Made by a program: the position numbers and the translations under genes. Source: Deltaproteobacteria bacterium (GTDB taxonomy: Bacteria > Myxococcota_A > UBA796 > UBA2385). Taken from it: a stretch of 60,563 nucleotides of DNA. The notes beneath the pieces are model-generated. The model had not been told where the DNA came from. It saw only the letters and a list, made by a program, of their open reading frames with translations, and searched no databases. Numbering within the stretch: the stretch's first letter is position 1; each line of letters begins with the position of its first letter. Below, piece after piece: positions 9,031 to 18,163 of this stretch. The DNA is taken from contig JAGYJW010000040.1 of the NCBI GenBank assembly GCA_018401435.1, positions 1 to 60,563 on the forward strand, in the 5' to 3' direction.

Positions 9031-10419
9031 TTGACCCGTCCCCTCCCCTCCCCCGTCGCGGCCCTCCTCGCCGTGACGCTCGCGGGCCTCCCCCGGGCCG
9101 CCTCCGCCGGAGAGCTGACCTGGGATGGCTTCTATCGGGCCCGCGCAGAGGTCTTTGACAGCCTCTCGCTGTCGGATACCAACGCCAACGCTGCGGGCGC
9201 CCAGTGGTCGGTGGACCACCGGATGCGCCTGCAACCCGGCTGGATCCTGTCCGACCGGGTGTCCTTGCACACCCAGCTCGACCTGCTGCCCTGGGTGCTG
9301 TGGGGCGACGAGGTCGTCCAGCGCACCGACCCGGTCACGGGCATCGACCAGCCGCTGCTCTTCAGCGACGAGCTGGGCGCGCCCACATCGGTGGATGGCG
9401 CCACCACCCCCTACAACCTGCGGGTCACCCGCCTGTGGGGCGAGGTGCGCACCAAGTGGGGCCAGGTGATCTTCGGCCGCACCCCCGTGCATTGGGGCAC
9501 CGGCATGATCTTCAACGCCGGCAACGACCCCACCAGCGAGTTCGGCGACACCACCGACCGCGTGCTGGTTTCGGGCCGGGCGGGCGACGTCTTCCTGATG
9601 GGTGGCCTCGAACAGCGCCTCGAAGGCTACACCAACCGCCCCGACGACTACCGCGCCCTGGTGGGCTCGGTGCTCTACCAGGCCGAACAGGCCGGGGTGG
9701 GGCTCTACACCACCTTCCGCTGGCGCAATGAATCCGAGTCGCGCTTCAACAGCGGCATCATCGACCTCTGGGGCAAAGCCACCATGGGGCCGGCCTCCAT
9801 CGAGGGTGAGTTCGCCACCATCCTGGGCGGCGGCGACCTGGACGAGAGCACCAACGACATCCGGGTGACCCAGTTCGGCGGCAACCTGCGGGCCGGCTTC
9901 GAACCCGAGCGCCTGCGCCTGGGCGTGCTCGCCGGCTTCGCCACCGGCGACGCCGACCGCAGCGACAACCAGCTCCGCACCTTCAGCTTCGACCCAGACT
10001 TCAACATCTCCTTGATGCTCTTTGAAGAGCCCATGCCCGTCTTGGAGCCCGCCGCGGCCAACGACGAGAATGGCAACCGCAGCCTGGCGGCCGCCCGCAC
10101 CGGCTACAGCATCAACAACGCGCTCTTCTTGCAGCCCCGGGTGGGCTGGAAGCTGCGCGACGACCTCACCGCCGACCTGTCCTGGCTGCTGGCCATGCAG
10201 GCCAAGGCCGACACGGCGTCGGGGGACGAGGGCCGGGCCTACGGCTCAGAGATCGGATTGAAGCTCCGCTATGACCCGTTTGAGCATTTCTGGCTTCGCG
10301 CCGACGGCGCCCTCTTGCTGCCCGGGGCCTACTACTCGGCCTATACCGACAGCGAGCTGGGCACGGGCTTCAACAAGCCCTCCCTGGGCGGCCGCCTGAT
10401 CACCACCATCGAGTTCTGA
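9031..10419 (+). CDS. Outer-membrane beta-barrel protein (alginate-export/TIGR04551-like)
   Basis: The roughly 462-residue protein starts with a Sec signal peptide ending ASAG if the TTG at 9031 is used; a GTG at 8983 would extend it by 16 residues. The body is rich in amphipathic strands with turns such as GRTPVHWGTGMIFNAGN and ends TTIEF with a terminal Phe, the outer-membrane insertion signal. Length and the WGTGM-type region resemble myxobacterial TIGR04551 or alginate-export-type barrels, so a porin or exporter role is likely. The dapB start follows four bases after the stop. Confidence 0.75.
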   Translation: MTRPLPSPVAALLAVTLAGLPRAASAGELTWDGFYRARAEVFDSLSLSDTNANAAGAQWSVDHRMRLQPGWILSDRVSLHTQLDLLPWVLWGDEVVQRTDPVTGIDQPLLFSDELGAPTSVDGATTPYNLRVTRLWGEVRTKWGQVIFGRTPVHWGTGMIFNAGNDPTSEFGDTTDRVLVSGRAGDVFLMGGLEQRLEGYTNRPDDYRALVGSVLYQAEQAGVGLYTTFRWRNESESRFNSGIIDLWGKATMGPASIEGEFATILGGGDLDESTNDIRVTQFGGNLRAGFEPERLRLGVLAGFATGDADRSDNQLRTFSFDPDFNISLMLFEEPMPVLEPAAANDENGNRSLAAARTGYSINNALFLQPRVGWKLRDDLTADLSWLLAMQAKADTASGDEGRAYGSEIGLKLRYDPFEHFWLRADGALLLPGAYYSAYTDSELGTGFNKPSLGGRLITTIEF

Positions 10420-10422
10420 TCG

Positions 10423-11043
10423 ATGGGGGAGCCCGCGCCGCGGCTGGCCATTCACGGCGCCACCGGGCGCCTGGGTCGGCTCATCGCGGCCGAGGCCGGC
10501 GCCGCCTATGCCGGGCCAGTGGGGCGCAGCGGGCCCATACCCGCCTGCGAGGTGGTCATCGACGTGAGCAGCGCCGCCGGGTTGGCCGCCTTGCTGCCCC
10601 GCCTCTCGGGCCAGCCCCTGCTGGTGGGCAGCACCGGCGCGCTGCCCTGGGAGGCCCTGGAGGCCTATGGCGCCCAGGCCCCCGTGGCGGTGGTGCCCAA
10701 TTTCTCGGCCGGCGTGCCCCTGCTGATCGAGCTGGTCGAGGCCGCCGTGGGCGCCTTGCCAGCGGGCTGGTCCATCGAGGTCATCGAGGCCCACCACAGC
10801 CACAAGCTGGACGCCCCGAGCGGCACCGCCCGACGCCTGGTGCAGGCCACGGGCTCGCCCGACACGCCCACCCACAGCATTCGGGCCGGCGACACCATCG
10901 GCGAACACACGGTCTGGCTGGCCGGGCCGGGCGAACGCATCGAGCTCAAGCACGTCGCCACCCGCCGCGAGGTCTTCGCGCTGGGCGCCTTGCGCTGGGC
11001 CCGGGATCTGCTGCGCCTGCCAGCCGGCCTGCACCGGCCCTGA
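10423..11043 (+). CDS. dapB: 4-hydroxy-tetrahydrodipicolinate reductase (DapB), compact form
   Basis: The 206-residue enzyme has the dinucleotide motif GATGRLGR at residues 12-19, the VGSTGAL element, NFSAGV, and the substrate/catalytic block EAHHSHKLDAPSGT, all diagnostic of DapB in lysine/diaminopimelate synthesis. The late GEHTV...HVATRREVFALGAL region is also typical. It is about 40-60 residues shorter than common DapB, with losses in the coenzyme loop and the variable part after SGTA. IDVSS replaces the usual IDFS. It may be a divergent but functional DapB or a paralogue. Confidence 0.85.
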   Translation: MGEPAPRLAIHGATGRLGRLIAAEAGAAYAGPVGRSGPIPACEVVIDVSSAAGLAALLPRLSGQPLLVGSTGALPWEALEAYGAQAPVAVVPNFSAGVPLLIELVEAAVGALPAGWSIEVIEAHHSHKLDAPSGTARRLVQATGSPDTPTHSIRAGDTIGEHTVWLAGPGERIELKHVATRREVFALGALRWARDLLRLPAGLHRP

Positions 11044-11044
11044 C

Positions 11045-13148
11045 TCAGCTCCCGTGGTTGGGGCTCCAGGGGGAGGGGCAGTCGCGGCAGAGATCGCGCT
11101 CGGGCACGCCGCGGCCCTGGCAGCTGCGGGCGATGGCCAGGCGCTCCTCGCCCCGCCACAGCTCCGAGAGCCGGCCGTGGGTCACCGCGCCGATGGTATT
11201 TTCCAGGCGGCGATCCCAGGGGCAGAGGGTGAGCTTGCCGTCCCAGGACACGGTGGGGGTGTGGCTGGGGGCCCGGCAGCGGCGCGGGCGGTCCTCCTCG
11301 CCCAGGGGTGCGGCCGTCGGCGGGCAGCCCCAGGGCGGCGCAGGCCCCCGCCAGGGCGGCGCGGGCGGCTGCGGTGGCCTGGAAGTGGCTGTGGTCGGTG
11401 CGGCGGATCCACTAGGGCGTCGCCTGCATCCATGGGGAAGGGCCCCGCGGCGGGGCAAAGTTGCGGTGACGGGCGGCCAGCGCGGGCGCGTCCAGGCCCG
11501 GGGTGGCGTGGGCCGCCAGGATCAGCCGGCAGGCCGGGCCCCGGTGGGCACGCAGGCGGGCCAGCCCCGCGCCCTCGCCGCGGTCCAGGTCCAGCACCCA
11601 GTCCTGGGGTGCTGGGTGGGCGGCCAGGGCGGCGATGTTATCGGTCAAAAACTGACCGCTTGTCTCGATGCGCAGCCGATCCGCCAGGCCGTCCCGGTGG
11701 ATGCCCTCCAAAAGAAAGCGCAGCAGCGGCTCGATCTCGGGGTGAAGGAGCGGATCGCCGCGCCAGGACAGGCTGAGGGTGCCGAAGCGCAGCCGCGCGG
11801 CCAGCAGGTCCGACACCACCGCCCGCACCACCTCGAAGCCCATGAAGCCGCGCCCGAAGTCAAGGTGGCCATGGTCCCGCAGCCGGCCCCAGGACGCCGC
11901 GCTGGGGCGCTCGGGCAGGCCCTGGGTCAGGGCACGCCAGCGCTCGGGCGGCGTGGTGCAGCCCTCCCAGTCGCAGGGGCAGACATCGGAGATCTCCAGG
12001 CGCAACGTGGCGTCGGGCAGGTGCTCCACCCGGGGGTTGAGCCGGCGCAGGCGGTCCAATCCGGCGCGGGTGGCCAGCCGGGCGGCGTCCTGGGCAATAT
12101 CGGCCACCGAGTCGCTGCTGCCCCGCAGGTAGCAGTCCTGGATGCAAGGCGTGGCGCAGGTCTTGACGACCTCTCGCCGAGCCCGCAAGGCCGGACTGGC
12201 CCACAGCTCTTGCAGGGTCTGCTCCCGCGCGCTGCCAAAGGCCCCGGCCAGGAAGTCCAGCTTGCCATCGCACATGATCGCCTGGCCGTCGGCGTTGATG
12301 TAGAGCTCCTTCCAGCCCGCCCAGCAGGGGGCGTCCAAGGGGCCCAGGTCCTCGGTGTAGTAGCGGGGGATGAAGCGCAGCTCATCGGGCGGGTTCTGGA
12401 TGCGGTAGCCCGAGGGCCCCTGCCGTGCGGCGCGGTCGGCCAGGGCCGCGCTGACGGCGCGCAGCGCATCCTGGTGACGCGGGTGAAACCATAGATTTGC
12501 CGCCTCTTTCGGCACGTCGTCGCCCTGGCGGAAGAGGTTGAGCACCCGCACCCCGTCCAGGCCCAAGGCGGCCTGCTCATCCAGCACTTGTAGGAAGTGG
12601 TCCACATTGCCGGCGTGCAGCAAGGTGTTGGCCAGGATCTTGCGTTGGCTATTGCCCGCCTGGGCGTCGGCCGCGCGAATGCGCTGGTAGCCCTGGATGG
12701 CCCGCGCCCACATGCCCGACCCGCGCACGAGGTCGTGGCTGCGCGCCATCCCATCGAGGGAGAGGTTGAAGTGCAGGCGATCAGCGGGGATCCGGGCCAG
12801 CAGCCGGGCGCGCTTTTCGGTGATCAGGGTGCCATTGGTGGTCACCGTGACGTAAAAGCCGCGCAGCACGGCATAGGCGAGCAGCTCCTCCATATCGGTG
12901 CGGATGAAGGGCTCGCCGCCCAGGGGGTTGAAGACCTCCACCCCCCAATCGGCGGTCTGGTCGATGATGCCCTTGATCTCGGCGGTACTCAGCTCGGGCG
13001 CGTCGTAGCAGGTGGTGCACATGGTGCACTTGAGGTTGCAGCGCAGGGTGACGTTGAGGCTCACCCGATCGGGGGGGGCCAGGCTGCGGTTCATGCGCCG
13101 GGACAGGTGCATGCGCAGGTCGCGTTGAAGCTGGGCCGGGGAGCGCAT
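11045..13148 (-). CDS. Tandem radical SAM-SPASM/radical SAM-SPASM protein, interrupted by an in-frame TAG and one frameshift
   Basis: From ATG 13148 the first unit has the [4Fe-4S]/SAM motif CNLKCTMC (Cys37, 41, 44), GGEPF, a TNGTL strand and a SPASM-like Cys cluster ending CATPCIQDC. A second, related barrel follows with CPCDWEGC, RGDPLLHP and ETSG in place of the usual CxxxCxxC, GGEP and TNG. A second SPASM domain (GKLTLCPWD...LCRDC) ends at 11045. The frame meets TAG at 11412-11414 and continues as WIRRTDHSHFQ, then shifts by one extra base near 11300. With one C removed there are 701 codons including the TAG. It is divergent from the glycosyltransferase at 13216. The substrate is unknown. 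Confidence 0.8.
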
Positions 13149-13215
13149 GGCCCGAAGCTACCCCAAAGCGGGCCCCGTCGCCCGGCGCCATAGAATCCGC
13201 TACTATCGCGCCTGC

Positions 13216-14667
13216 ATGCGTATCCTCATCGTCCATCACGGCAGCCTTCCCACCGACGACCGGCCCACCACCGGCGGGGCCTTGCGCGCCTGGCACCACG
13301 GCATGGCCCTGCAGGGGGCCGGTCACGCGGTGCACTGGCTCAGCCGCGCCCAGGATGGACCGGGGGGCTTTGCCTCGCCTGCCGAGCTGGCCCTGCGCGC
13401 CCGCGCCCTGCGACCCGACCGGATCCTCTGCGTGCAGCCCGAAGACGCGCCGGCCCTGGCCACCGTCGGGGTGCCGCTGGCCGTCGATCTCTACGCCCCT
13501 CGGCTGATCGAGGCCCCCTTTGAGGGCAAGCTCGCCCAGGAGGCCATGCAGAGCCTGCGGGCGCTGGCGGCCGGCGACGTCTTCTTGGTGAGCAACCCGC
13601 GCCAACGCCTGCAATGGCTGGGCGTGATGGCCCTGGCGGGCATCGACACCCGGCAGGAGCCCACCCTCACTGCCCCCCTGGTGGCCCCCGACGGCCCCCG
13701 CCGCCGCCTGCCCCGCCAGCCCCTGCTGGTGATGGGGGGGGCGACCTGGCCCTGGCAGGACCCGCTGCCGGCGGTGACCGCCGCCCTGGCCGTGCTGGAC
13801 GCGCTGGATGCTGGCCGGCTGCAGGTCTTTGGCACCGCGGCCGGCCTGCCGGAGCATCCCCGCCTGGAGCGCATGGGCGCCAAGACCTACGCCGAGCTGC
13901 TGCAGGCCTACGCCGGGGCCACCCTCGCCCTGGACTGGATGAGCCCCAACCCAGAACGTAGTATCGCCCTCGGCTTTCGGCAGGTTGATTATCTTGGATG
14001 CGGCCTGCCGGTGCTCACGGCACCGGGCACCGCCCTGGCCGAAGTCCTTGGCGATGGGGGCTGGGTCTGCGATCTCGCCGATCTGCCCGAGACCCTGCGC
14101 GGGGCCCTGCAAGACAGCGAAGCGCTTCGTCGACGCGGCAAGGCAGCCAAGGCCCTGGCCCAACACGCCTTCTCCCGCGAGGTGGCCAGCGCCCCCCTGC
14201 TGGCGTGGATGGCGGCCCCGACTGCTGTCGGCAAGGCCCAAGGCCCACTGGTAGAGGCCGCGGCCCTGGCAGCTCGGGCGGCCAGCGCCGAGGCCCGGGT
14301 GGAGGCCGCCGAGCGGGGCCGCGCCGAGGCCGAGGTGGAGCTGACCCGCAAGCGCGAGGAGGTCGCCCGGCTCACCGCCCAGACGCAGGATCTGATCTCG
14401 ACCGTGGGGCGGCAGTCCCGGGCCCTAGACGAGGTGGCCGGCTTCAAGCGCGAGGCCATCGCCCTGCTGGGCGGCCAGTCCGAACAGGCGCGGGGCAGCC
14501 TGCGCGAGGCCGAACGTCAGAACGCGCTATTGCAGGCCGATGTTCAAAAGAAGACGGCCGAGCTGCAGGCGATGGACGAGCTGCGCGGTCGGCTGGAGAA
14601 CGACGTCGAGAACCTGCGAAAGGAGGTCCTGAACCTACGGAACCGGGGGCTGCTGCGCCGCGGCTGA
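13216..14667 (+). CDS. GT4-like glycosyltransferase with C-terminal coiled coil
   Basis: The 483-residue product starts MRILIVHHG with a DRPTTGGALRAWHH loop like GT-B glycosyltransferases. It has a central NPERSIALGFRQVDYLGCGLPVLTAPG segment that corresponds to the nucleotide-sugar binding and 'G.P.i....' region of GT4. From about residue 350 to the end it is a continuous Ala/Glu/Arg-rich coiled coil, suggesting oligomerisation or docking. The start is 68 bases from the divergent radical-SAM start, which suggests shared control. The last 33 bases overlap the convergent nitrilase gene. Confidence 0.72.
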   Translation: MRILIVHHGSLPTDDRPTTGGALRAWHHGMALQGAGHAVHWLSRAQDGPGGFASPAELALRARALRPDRILCVQPEDAPALATVGVPLAVDLYAPRLIEAPFEGKLAQEAMQSLRALAAGDVFLVSNPRQRLQWLGVMALAGIDTRQEPTLTAPLVAPDGPRRRLPRQPLLVMGGATWPWQDPLPAVTAALAVLDALDAGRLQVFGTAAGLPEHPRLERMGAKTYAELLQAYAGATLALDWMSPNPERSIALGFRQVDYLGCGLPVLTAPGTALAEVLGDGGWVCDLADLPETLRGALQDSEALRRRGKAAKALAQHAFSREVASAPLLAWMAAPTAVGKAQGPLVEAAALAARAASAEARVEAAERGRAEAEVELTRKREEVARLTAQTQDLISTVGRQSRALDEVAGFKREAIALLGGQSEQARGSLREAERQNALLQADVQKKTAELQAMDELRGRLENDVENLRKEVLNLRNRGLLRRG

Positions 14668-15426
14668 GTCCATGCCCAGGCCCACGGCGTCATAGACCAG
14701 GACCGTGTCGCCCCGGGCGGGGGCCTGGGCCACGACCTGCCCCCCCGGCGCCAGGATCGCGCTCTCGCCGCTAAAGCAGACATCGCCGTCCTCACCCCAG
14801 GAATTGCCGGCGATGAACCAGCCTTTCCAGCCAGCAAGGCGCTCCTGCCAGTATCCGTGGACCGGCAGGCCCTCCGAGATCCAGTTGGTGCAGAAGGCCA
14901 CCACGTCGGGGCGGGTCTCGCGCAGGTGGGTGATGTAGCGCGGGTCGTTGATGTCCATGCAGATGCCCGGCGCCAGGCGACCAAAGTCCGCCGGGCAGAC
15001 CGGCCGCCGATGGCCGGGGTTGGCCCAGCGCTTGTCGGCGTCGTAGAGCAGCACCTTGCGGTAGCAGGTGGCCAGCTGCCCATCGGGCAGGATGACCAGG
15101 GCCGAATTGAACAGGCTGGCCACCCGGCCGCCCCGCGCCCCGGTCTGCTGCGGGTGAACGAAGCGCTCGGCAAATCCGCAGATCACCCAGCTGCCGTGGT
15201 CCCGGGCGATGGCCGAGAGTCGCTGGTAGGTGGGCCCGTGGGCCTCTTCGGTCAGGGGCCCGATCTCGGCGGGCGAGGCCCAGACATAGCCTGTGGTGGC
15301 CATTTCGGGGCAGACCACGACCTTGGCGCCCCGCTGACAGGCGTCGGTGACCCGCTCCGCCAAGGCGTCACGGGCCCGATCAGGCTGACCCTTGGGAGGA
15401 CGGAACTGGATGGCCGCGAGCTTCAC
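14635..15426 (-). CDS. Carbon-nitrogen hydrolase (nitrilase superfamily)
   Basis: The 263-residue enzyme has the full Glu-Lys-Cys triad of the superfamily: Glu in CPEMATTGY, Lys in CYRKVLLYDAD and Cys in GICMDIN. These enzymes cleave amides or related C-N bonds; the substrate cannot be told from sequence. The GTG at 15426 gives the standard start (KLAAIQFRPP). An Ala/Gln/Pro-rich tail overlaps the 3' end of the forward glycosyltransferase gene. Confidence 0.88.
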   Translation of the reverse strand: MKLAAIQFRPPKGQPDRARDALAERVTDACQRGAKVVVCPEMATTGYVWASPAEIGPLTEEAHGPTYQRLSAIARDHGSWVICGFAERFVHPQQTGARGGRVASLFNSALVILPDGQLATCYRKVLLYDADKRWANPGHRRPVCPADFGRLAPGICMDINDPRYITHLRETRPDVVAFCTNWISEGLPVHGYWQERLAGWKGWFIAGNSWGEDGDVCFSGESAILAPGGQVVAQAPARGDTVLVYDAVGLGMDSAAAQQPPVP

Positions 15427-15517
15427 CGGCCCCGCCTATCCCGGCCGGCGCCCTGAGCATCATGACAGCCGGGCCGGGCCTGGATAGTGCTTCGTCTCGC
15501 CCACCCGAGGCCCGCCC

Positions 15518-16111
15518 TTGACGAAGCAACGAACGCTGATGCTCGCCCTGGGGACGACGCTGGGCCTGCTCCTGATCGCGGCCCTGCTGCCGATGCGCGT
15601 CGTGTCGGGGGACGAGATGGCCTGGACCTTCCAGGACGGGGACCTGGTCTGGCTGCTGCCGGTGCGGGTGCGCAAGGCTGACGTGGTGGGGGTGACCGAC
15701 CCCCTCGACCCCAGCCGCACGGTGCTCCGCCGGGTGATCGGGCTGCCCGGCCAGAAGATCAAGGTGGACGACCAGGGGGTCCGCATCAACGGCAAGCGCC
15801 TGCGCCAAGAGGAGATGGGCGATCTGGACGGCAAGCGCGTGCTCAAGGAGGTCATCTGGTCGAGCCCGCCGGCCCGCGCCAACGCCTATCTGCCCGTCAT
15901 CGTCGATCAACCCGGCGGATGGAAGAACGAGACGCCGGTTGAGGTGCCCGAGGGCTACCTCTACCTGATGGCCGACAACCGCGATGGCGCCTTGGATTCG
16001 CGGTGGTGGGGCCCGGTCCCGCTCAGCGCGGTGCAAGGCGTGGTGCGGCTGCGGGTGGGCAAGGCCGACACCTGGCGCCCCAAGTGGGAGCTGATGATCC
16101 CCGAGGAGTAG
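15518..16111 (+). CDS. Signal peptidase I (S26) homologue lacking both catalytic residues
   Basis: The 197-residue protein has one N-terminal membrane helix and the LepB box order: SGDEM...GDLVW, RRVIGLPG, and YLMADNRDGALDSRWWG. The usual nucleophile Ser before Met is replaced by Glu, and the general-base Lys in the box before RVIGLPG is replaced by Arg. It is therefore predicted not to cleave signal peptides by the Ser/Lys mechanism. The TTG at 15518 has GAGG at 15507-15510. The fold is confidently S26; the role may be chaperone-like or regulatory. Confidence 0.83.
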   Translation: MTKQRTLMLALGTTLGLLLIAALLPMRVVSGDEMAWTFQDGDLVWLLPVRVRKADVVGVTDPLDPSRTVLRRVIGLPGQKIKVDDQGVRINGKRLRQEEMGDLDGKRVLKEVIWSSPPARANAYLPVIVDQPGGWKNETPVEVPEGYLYLMADNRDGALDSRWWGPVPLSAVQGVVRLRVGKADTWRPKWELMIPEE

Positions 16112-16117
16112 CTTGGC

Positions 16118-17029
16118 TCAGCCCAACAGGGCGGCCAGGCTGGCAGAGACCTCGGGGCGGGAGAAGCGGTAGCCCTGCTCCAGCAGCCGGGCGGGCTCGA
16201 CTCGCTGGGAGGCCAGCAGGCCCTCGTCGGCGAGGCCCCCAAAGAGCAGGCGCATGGCGAAGGCCGGCGCGGGCAGAAATGCCGGCCGGTGCAGCTGGCG
16301 GCCCAGGGCCGTCGCGAAGTCCTTCTGGCGCAGCACCCCAGGCGCCACGACATTGTAGGGGCCCCGCGCGCCGGGCGTCTTGAGCGCCCACTCGATCACG
16401 CCCACCACATCGGCCATGTCCACCCAGGGAAACCACTGTCGGCCGCTGCCCACCGGACCGCCCACCCCGGCCCGGAAGGCCGGCAACATCTTGGGCAAGG
16501 CGCCGCCTTCGGTGGACAGCACGACGCCCAGCCGCAGCAGCACCACGCGCACACCGGCGTCTTCGGCGCGTTGCACCTCCTCTTCCCATTTGCGGGTCAC
16601 CTCGGCCAGAAAGCCGTCCCCCACGGCAGAGGCCTCGGTCAGGCGCTCCTCGGCGCGATCGCCATAGATGCCCACGGCGCTGGCGGCGATCAGCACGCTG
16701 GGGCGCTGGCTGCGGGCGGCGATCCAATCCACCAGCGTGCGGCTGCCCTGGACCCGGCTGTCCAGGATGGCGGCCCGGGTCTGCGCATTCCAGCGGCTGC
16801 CGGCCACGCTCTCTCCGGCCAGGTGCACCACCGCGGCGACCGATGCACCAGCGTCATGCACCGCGCCGGCCTCTGGATCCCACCAGGGCGATCCATCGCC
16901 CGGATCTCGGCGGGGCAGGGGCACGATGGGGCGAGCTTGGGCCAGGGCGCGGCCGATCAGGCCGCTGGCGCCCGTCACGAAGAGGGCGGGCGGGACCGAC
17001 TGCGGGCCGGCTGGAGGAACGGGCATCAT
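16118..17029 (-). CDS. TIGR01777-family SDR (epimerase-like, YfcH/SDR39U1 type)
   Basis: The roughly 303-residue protein has GASGLIG near residue 20, the family-specific HLAGESVAGSRW block, IAASAVGIYGDR (replacing the usual SDR Tyr region) and a LRLGVVLSTEGGALPKML segment. These identify the TIGR01777 group, whose natural reaction is unsettled. ATG 17029 has AAGGA about five bases upstream. The 3' end lies seven bases from the convergent S26 homologue. Confidence 0.88.
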   Translation of the reverse strand: MMPVPPAGPQSVPPALFVTGASGLIGRALAQARPIVPLPRRDPGDGSPWWDPEAGAVHDAGASVAAVVHLAGESVAGSRWNAQTRAAILDSRVQGSRTLVDWIAARSQRPSVLIAASAVGIYGDRAEERLTEASAVGDGFLAEVTRKWEEEVQRAEDAGVRVVLLRLGVVLSTEGGALPKMLPAFRAGVGGPVGSGRQWFPWVDMADVVGVIEWALKTPGARGPYNVVAPGVLRQKDFATALGRQLHRPAFLPAPAFAMRLLFGGLADEGLLASQRVEPARLLEQGYRFSRPEVSASLAALLG

Positions 17030-17035
17030 GACATT

Positions 17036-17066
17036 CCTTGACAAGGGTGAAATATGAGCCGACGAT
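17036..17066. promoter_or_regulatory. Candidate divergent promoter with small inverted repeat
   Basis: CCTTGACAAGG at 17036-17046 is a perfect inverted repeat that contains TTGACA (17038-17043). Seventeen bases later GACGAT could serve as a weak -10 for the small forward gene at 17142. The reverse arm carries the AAGG ribosome-binding sequence of the divergent SDR gene, so the element could serve both directions. Confidence 0.3.
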
Positions 17067-17141
17067 GAGCGACAGCTATCGTCCTGGGAAGCCTCGCATT
17101 GGCGATGCGTCGCCCCAGGCCTCCCCCGCGACGAGGACCCC

Positions 17142-17285
17142 ATGGACAAGCAGGGCATCAACCCCAGTCCCCCCTCTAGCCGACTGGCACCCGATGGCAT
17201 CGCCATCGTCGAGATGCTGCTGCTGGTGGCCCTGTTGACCGGGCTCTTCGGGTCGCAGCTCCTCAGCTGGCTGGGCGCCGGCTGA
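17142..17285 (+). CDS. Tiny single-pass membrane protein
   Basis: The 47-codon open frame starts at ATG 17142 with GAGGA at 17133-17137. The product has a polar N-terminus with SPPSS and one hydrophobic helix (VEMLLLVALLTGLFG) and ends GAG. The good ribosome-binding site, the codon use and the helix support a real gene, but I recognise no family. It sits between two reverse genes. Confidence 0.5.
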   Translation: MDKQGINPSPPSSRLAPDGIAIVEMLLLVALLTGLFGSQLLSWLGAG

Positions 17286-17302
17286 GCGCGGGCGCTGCGG
17301 CC

Positions 17303-18082
17303 TCAGGCCTCGATCTGCTTCTGGGTGAAGCCGAAGCGCACCTTCAAGGTGGCGGCCTCTTCGTTGATCTCCAGGGCCACATCTTCGACGCCCATCTTCA
17401 GGCGCAAGGGGCCGCCGGCGGGCGAGACCAGCTCTTCGACCTGGGCCTTCTTGAGGATGGGCACCTGGTCGAAGCGGCCGGTCTGCTGGCGCAGCACATA
17501 GGTGCCCAGCTCGTTGAGCAGCCGCAGTACGACGTGTTCGCCCAGGTCGATGGAGGGGTCGGCCACCGTGCCGACGATGGCCTGGCTATTCTTGTCGAAG
17601 CGGATGTCCCCCAGGTAACAAGCGGCGCCAATGCGCTTCTCCAGGGTGAAGGGCAGCTCGAGGTTGCGGCCGAGCAGCAGGGCCCGCCCCGTGGCCACGG
17701 CCTTGACATGGGCGTCCACGCCCAGCTTCTGGGGGGCGTAGTGAAAGGTCGTGCCCTCGCGATCGATCTCGACCTTCCAGTCGCCTTCGACATGCACGAT
17801 CTGGTCGATGACCTTGTAGACCTGCCCCCGGCGGCTCTGCCAGAGGTCGCCGGCCCGTCGGCGGGCGCGCTGCACCACCTCGGGGGGCTGCCGATCCTCC
17901 AGCAAGGCGACCACCTTCTCCTTGACCTCGAGCTGCCGCACGCCCTGGTAGACCAGGCGGCCGAGGTCGAAGGCGCCGGTCTTGACCGTGACCGGGAGGG
18001 CCGCGCCGGCGAGGTCGTCCCAGAGCGCCTTTCCGATCGACAAGGACAGGTGGTAGCTCTCGGTGATCTGCTTGTCGGCCAT
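17303..18082 (-). CDS. Conserved-looking soluble protein of unknown function
   Basis: From ATG 18082 (GGAG upstream) the frame encodes 259 residues with no signal peptide or membrane segment. The sequence begins ADKQITESYHLSLSIGKALWDDL, alternates helix and strand, and has regular charge distribution and high GC3, so it is a real gene. I recognise no domain. The C-terminal half, with repeated LE-x-V/I-x-FG-type strands, suggests a beta-rich domain. It lies downstream of ndk with a hairpin in the 150-base gap. Confidence 0.7.
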   Translation of the reverse strand: MADKQITESYHLSLSIGKALWDDLAGAALPVTVKTGAFDLGRLVYQGVRQLEVKEKVVALLEDRQPPEVVQRARRRAGDLWQSRRGQVYKVIDQIVHVEGDWKVEIDREGTTFHYAPQKLGVDAHVKAVATGRALLLGRNLELPFTLEKRIGAACYLGDIRFDKNSQAIVGTVADPSIDLGEHVVLRLLNELGTYVLRQQTGRFDQVPILKKAQVEELVSPAGGPLRLKMGVEDVALEINEEAATLKVRFGFTQKQIEA

Positions 18083-18163
18083 GGGGACTCCGGGCAACCC
18101 CCGCAGAATACACCCGGGCCCGCGCCGCATGCCAGCGGCCCGGCCGGGAGGCCGACACAGCGA

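Noticed and set aside
11412..11414. TAG read as pyrrolysine or another recoded residue
   Set aside because: A frameshift lies about 110 bases further on, indel errors are frequent in this window and no pyl genes are visible. An error or mutation is simpler.
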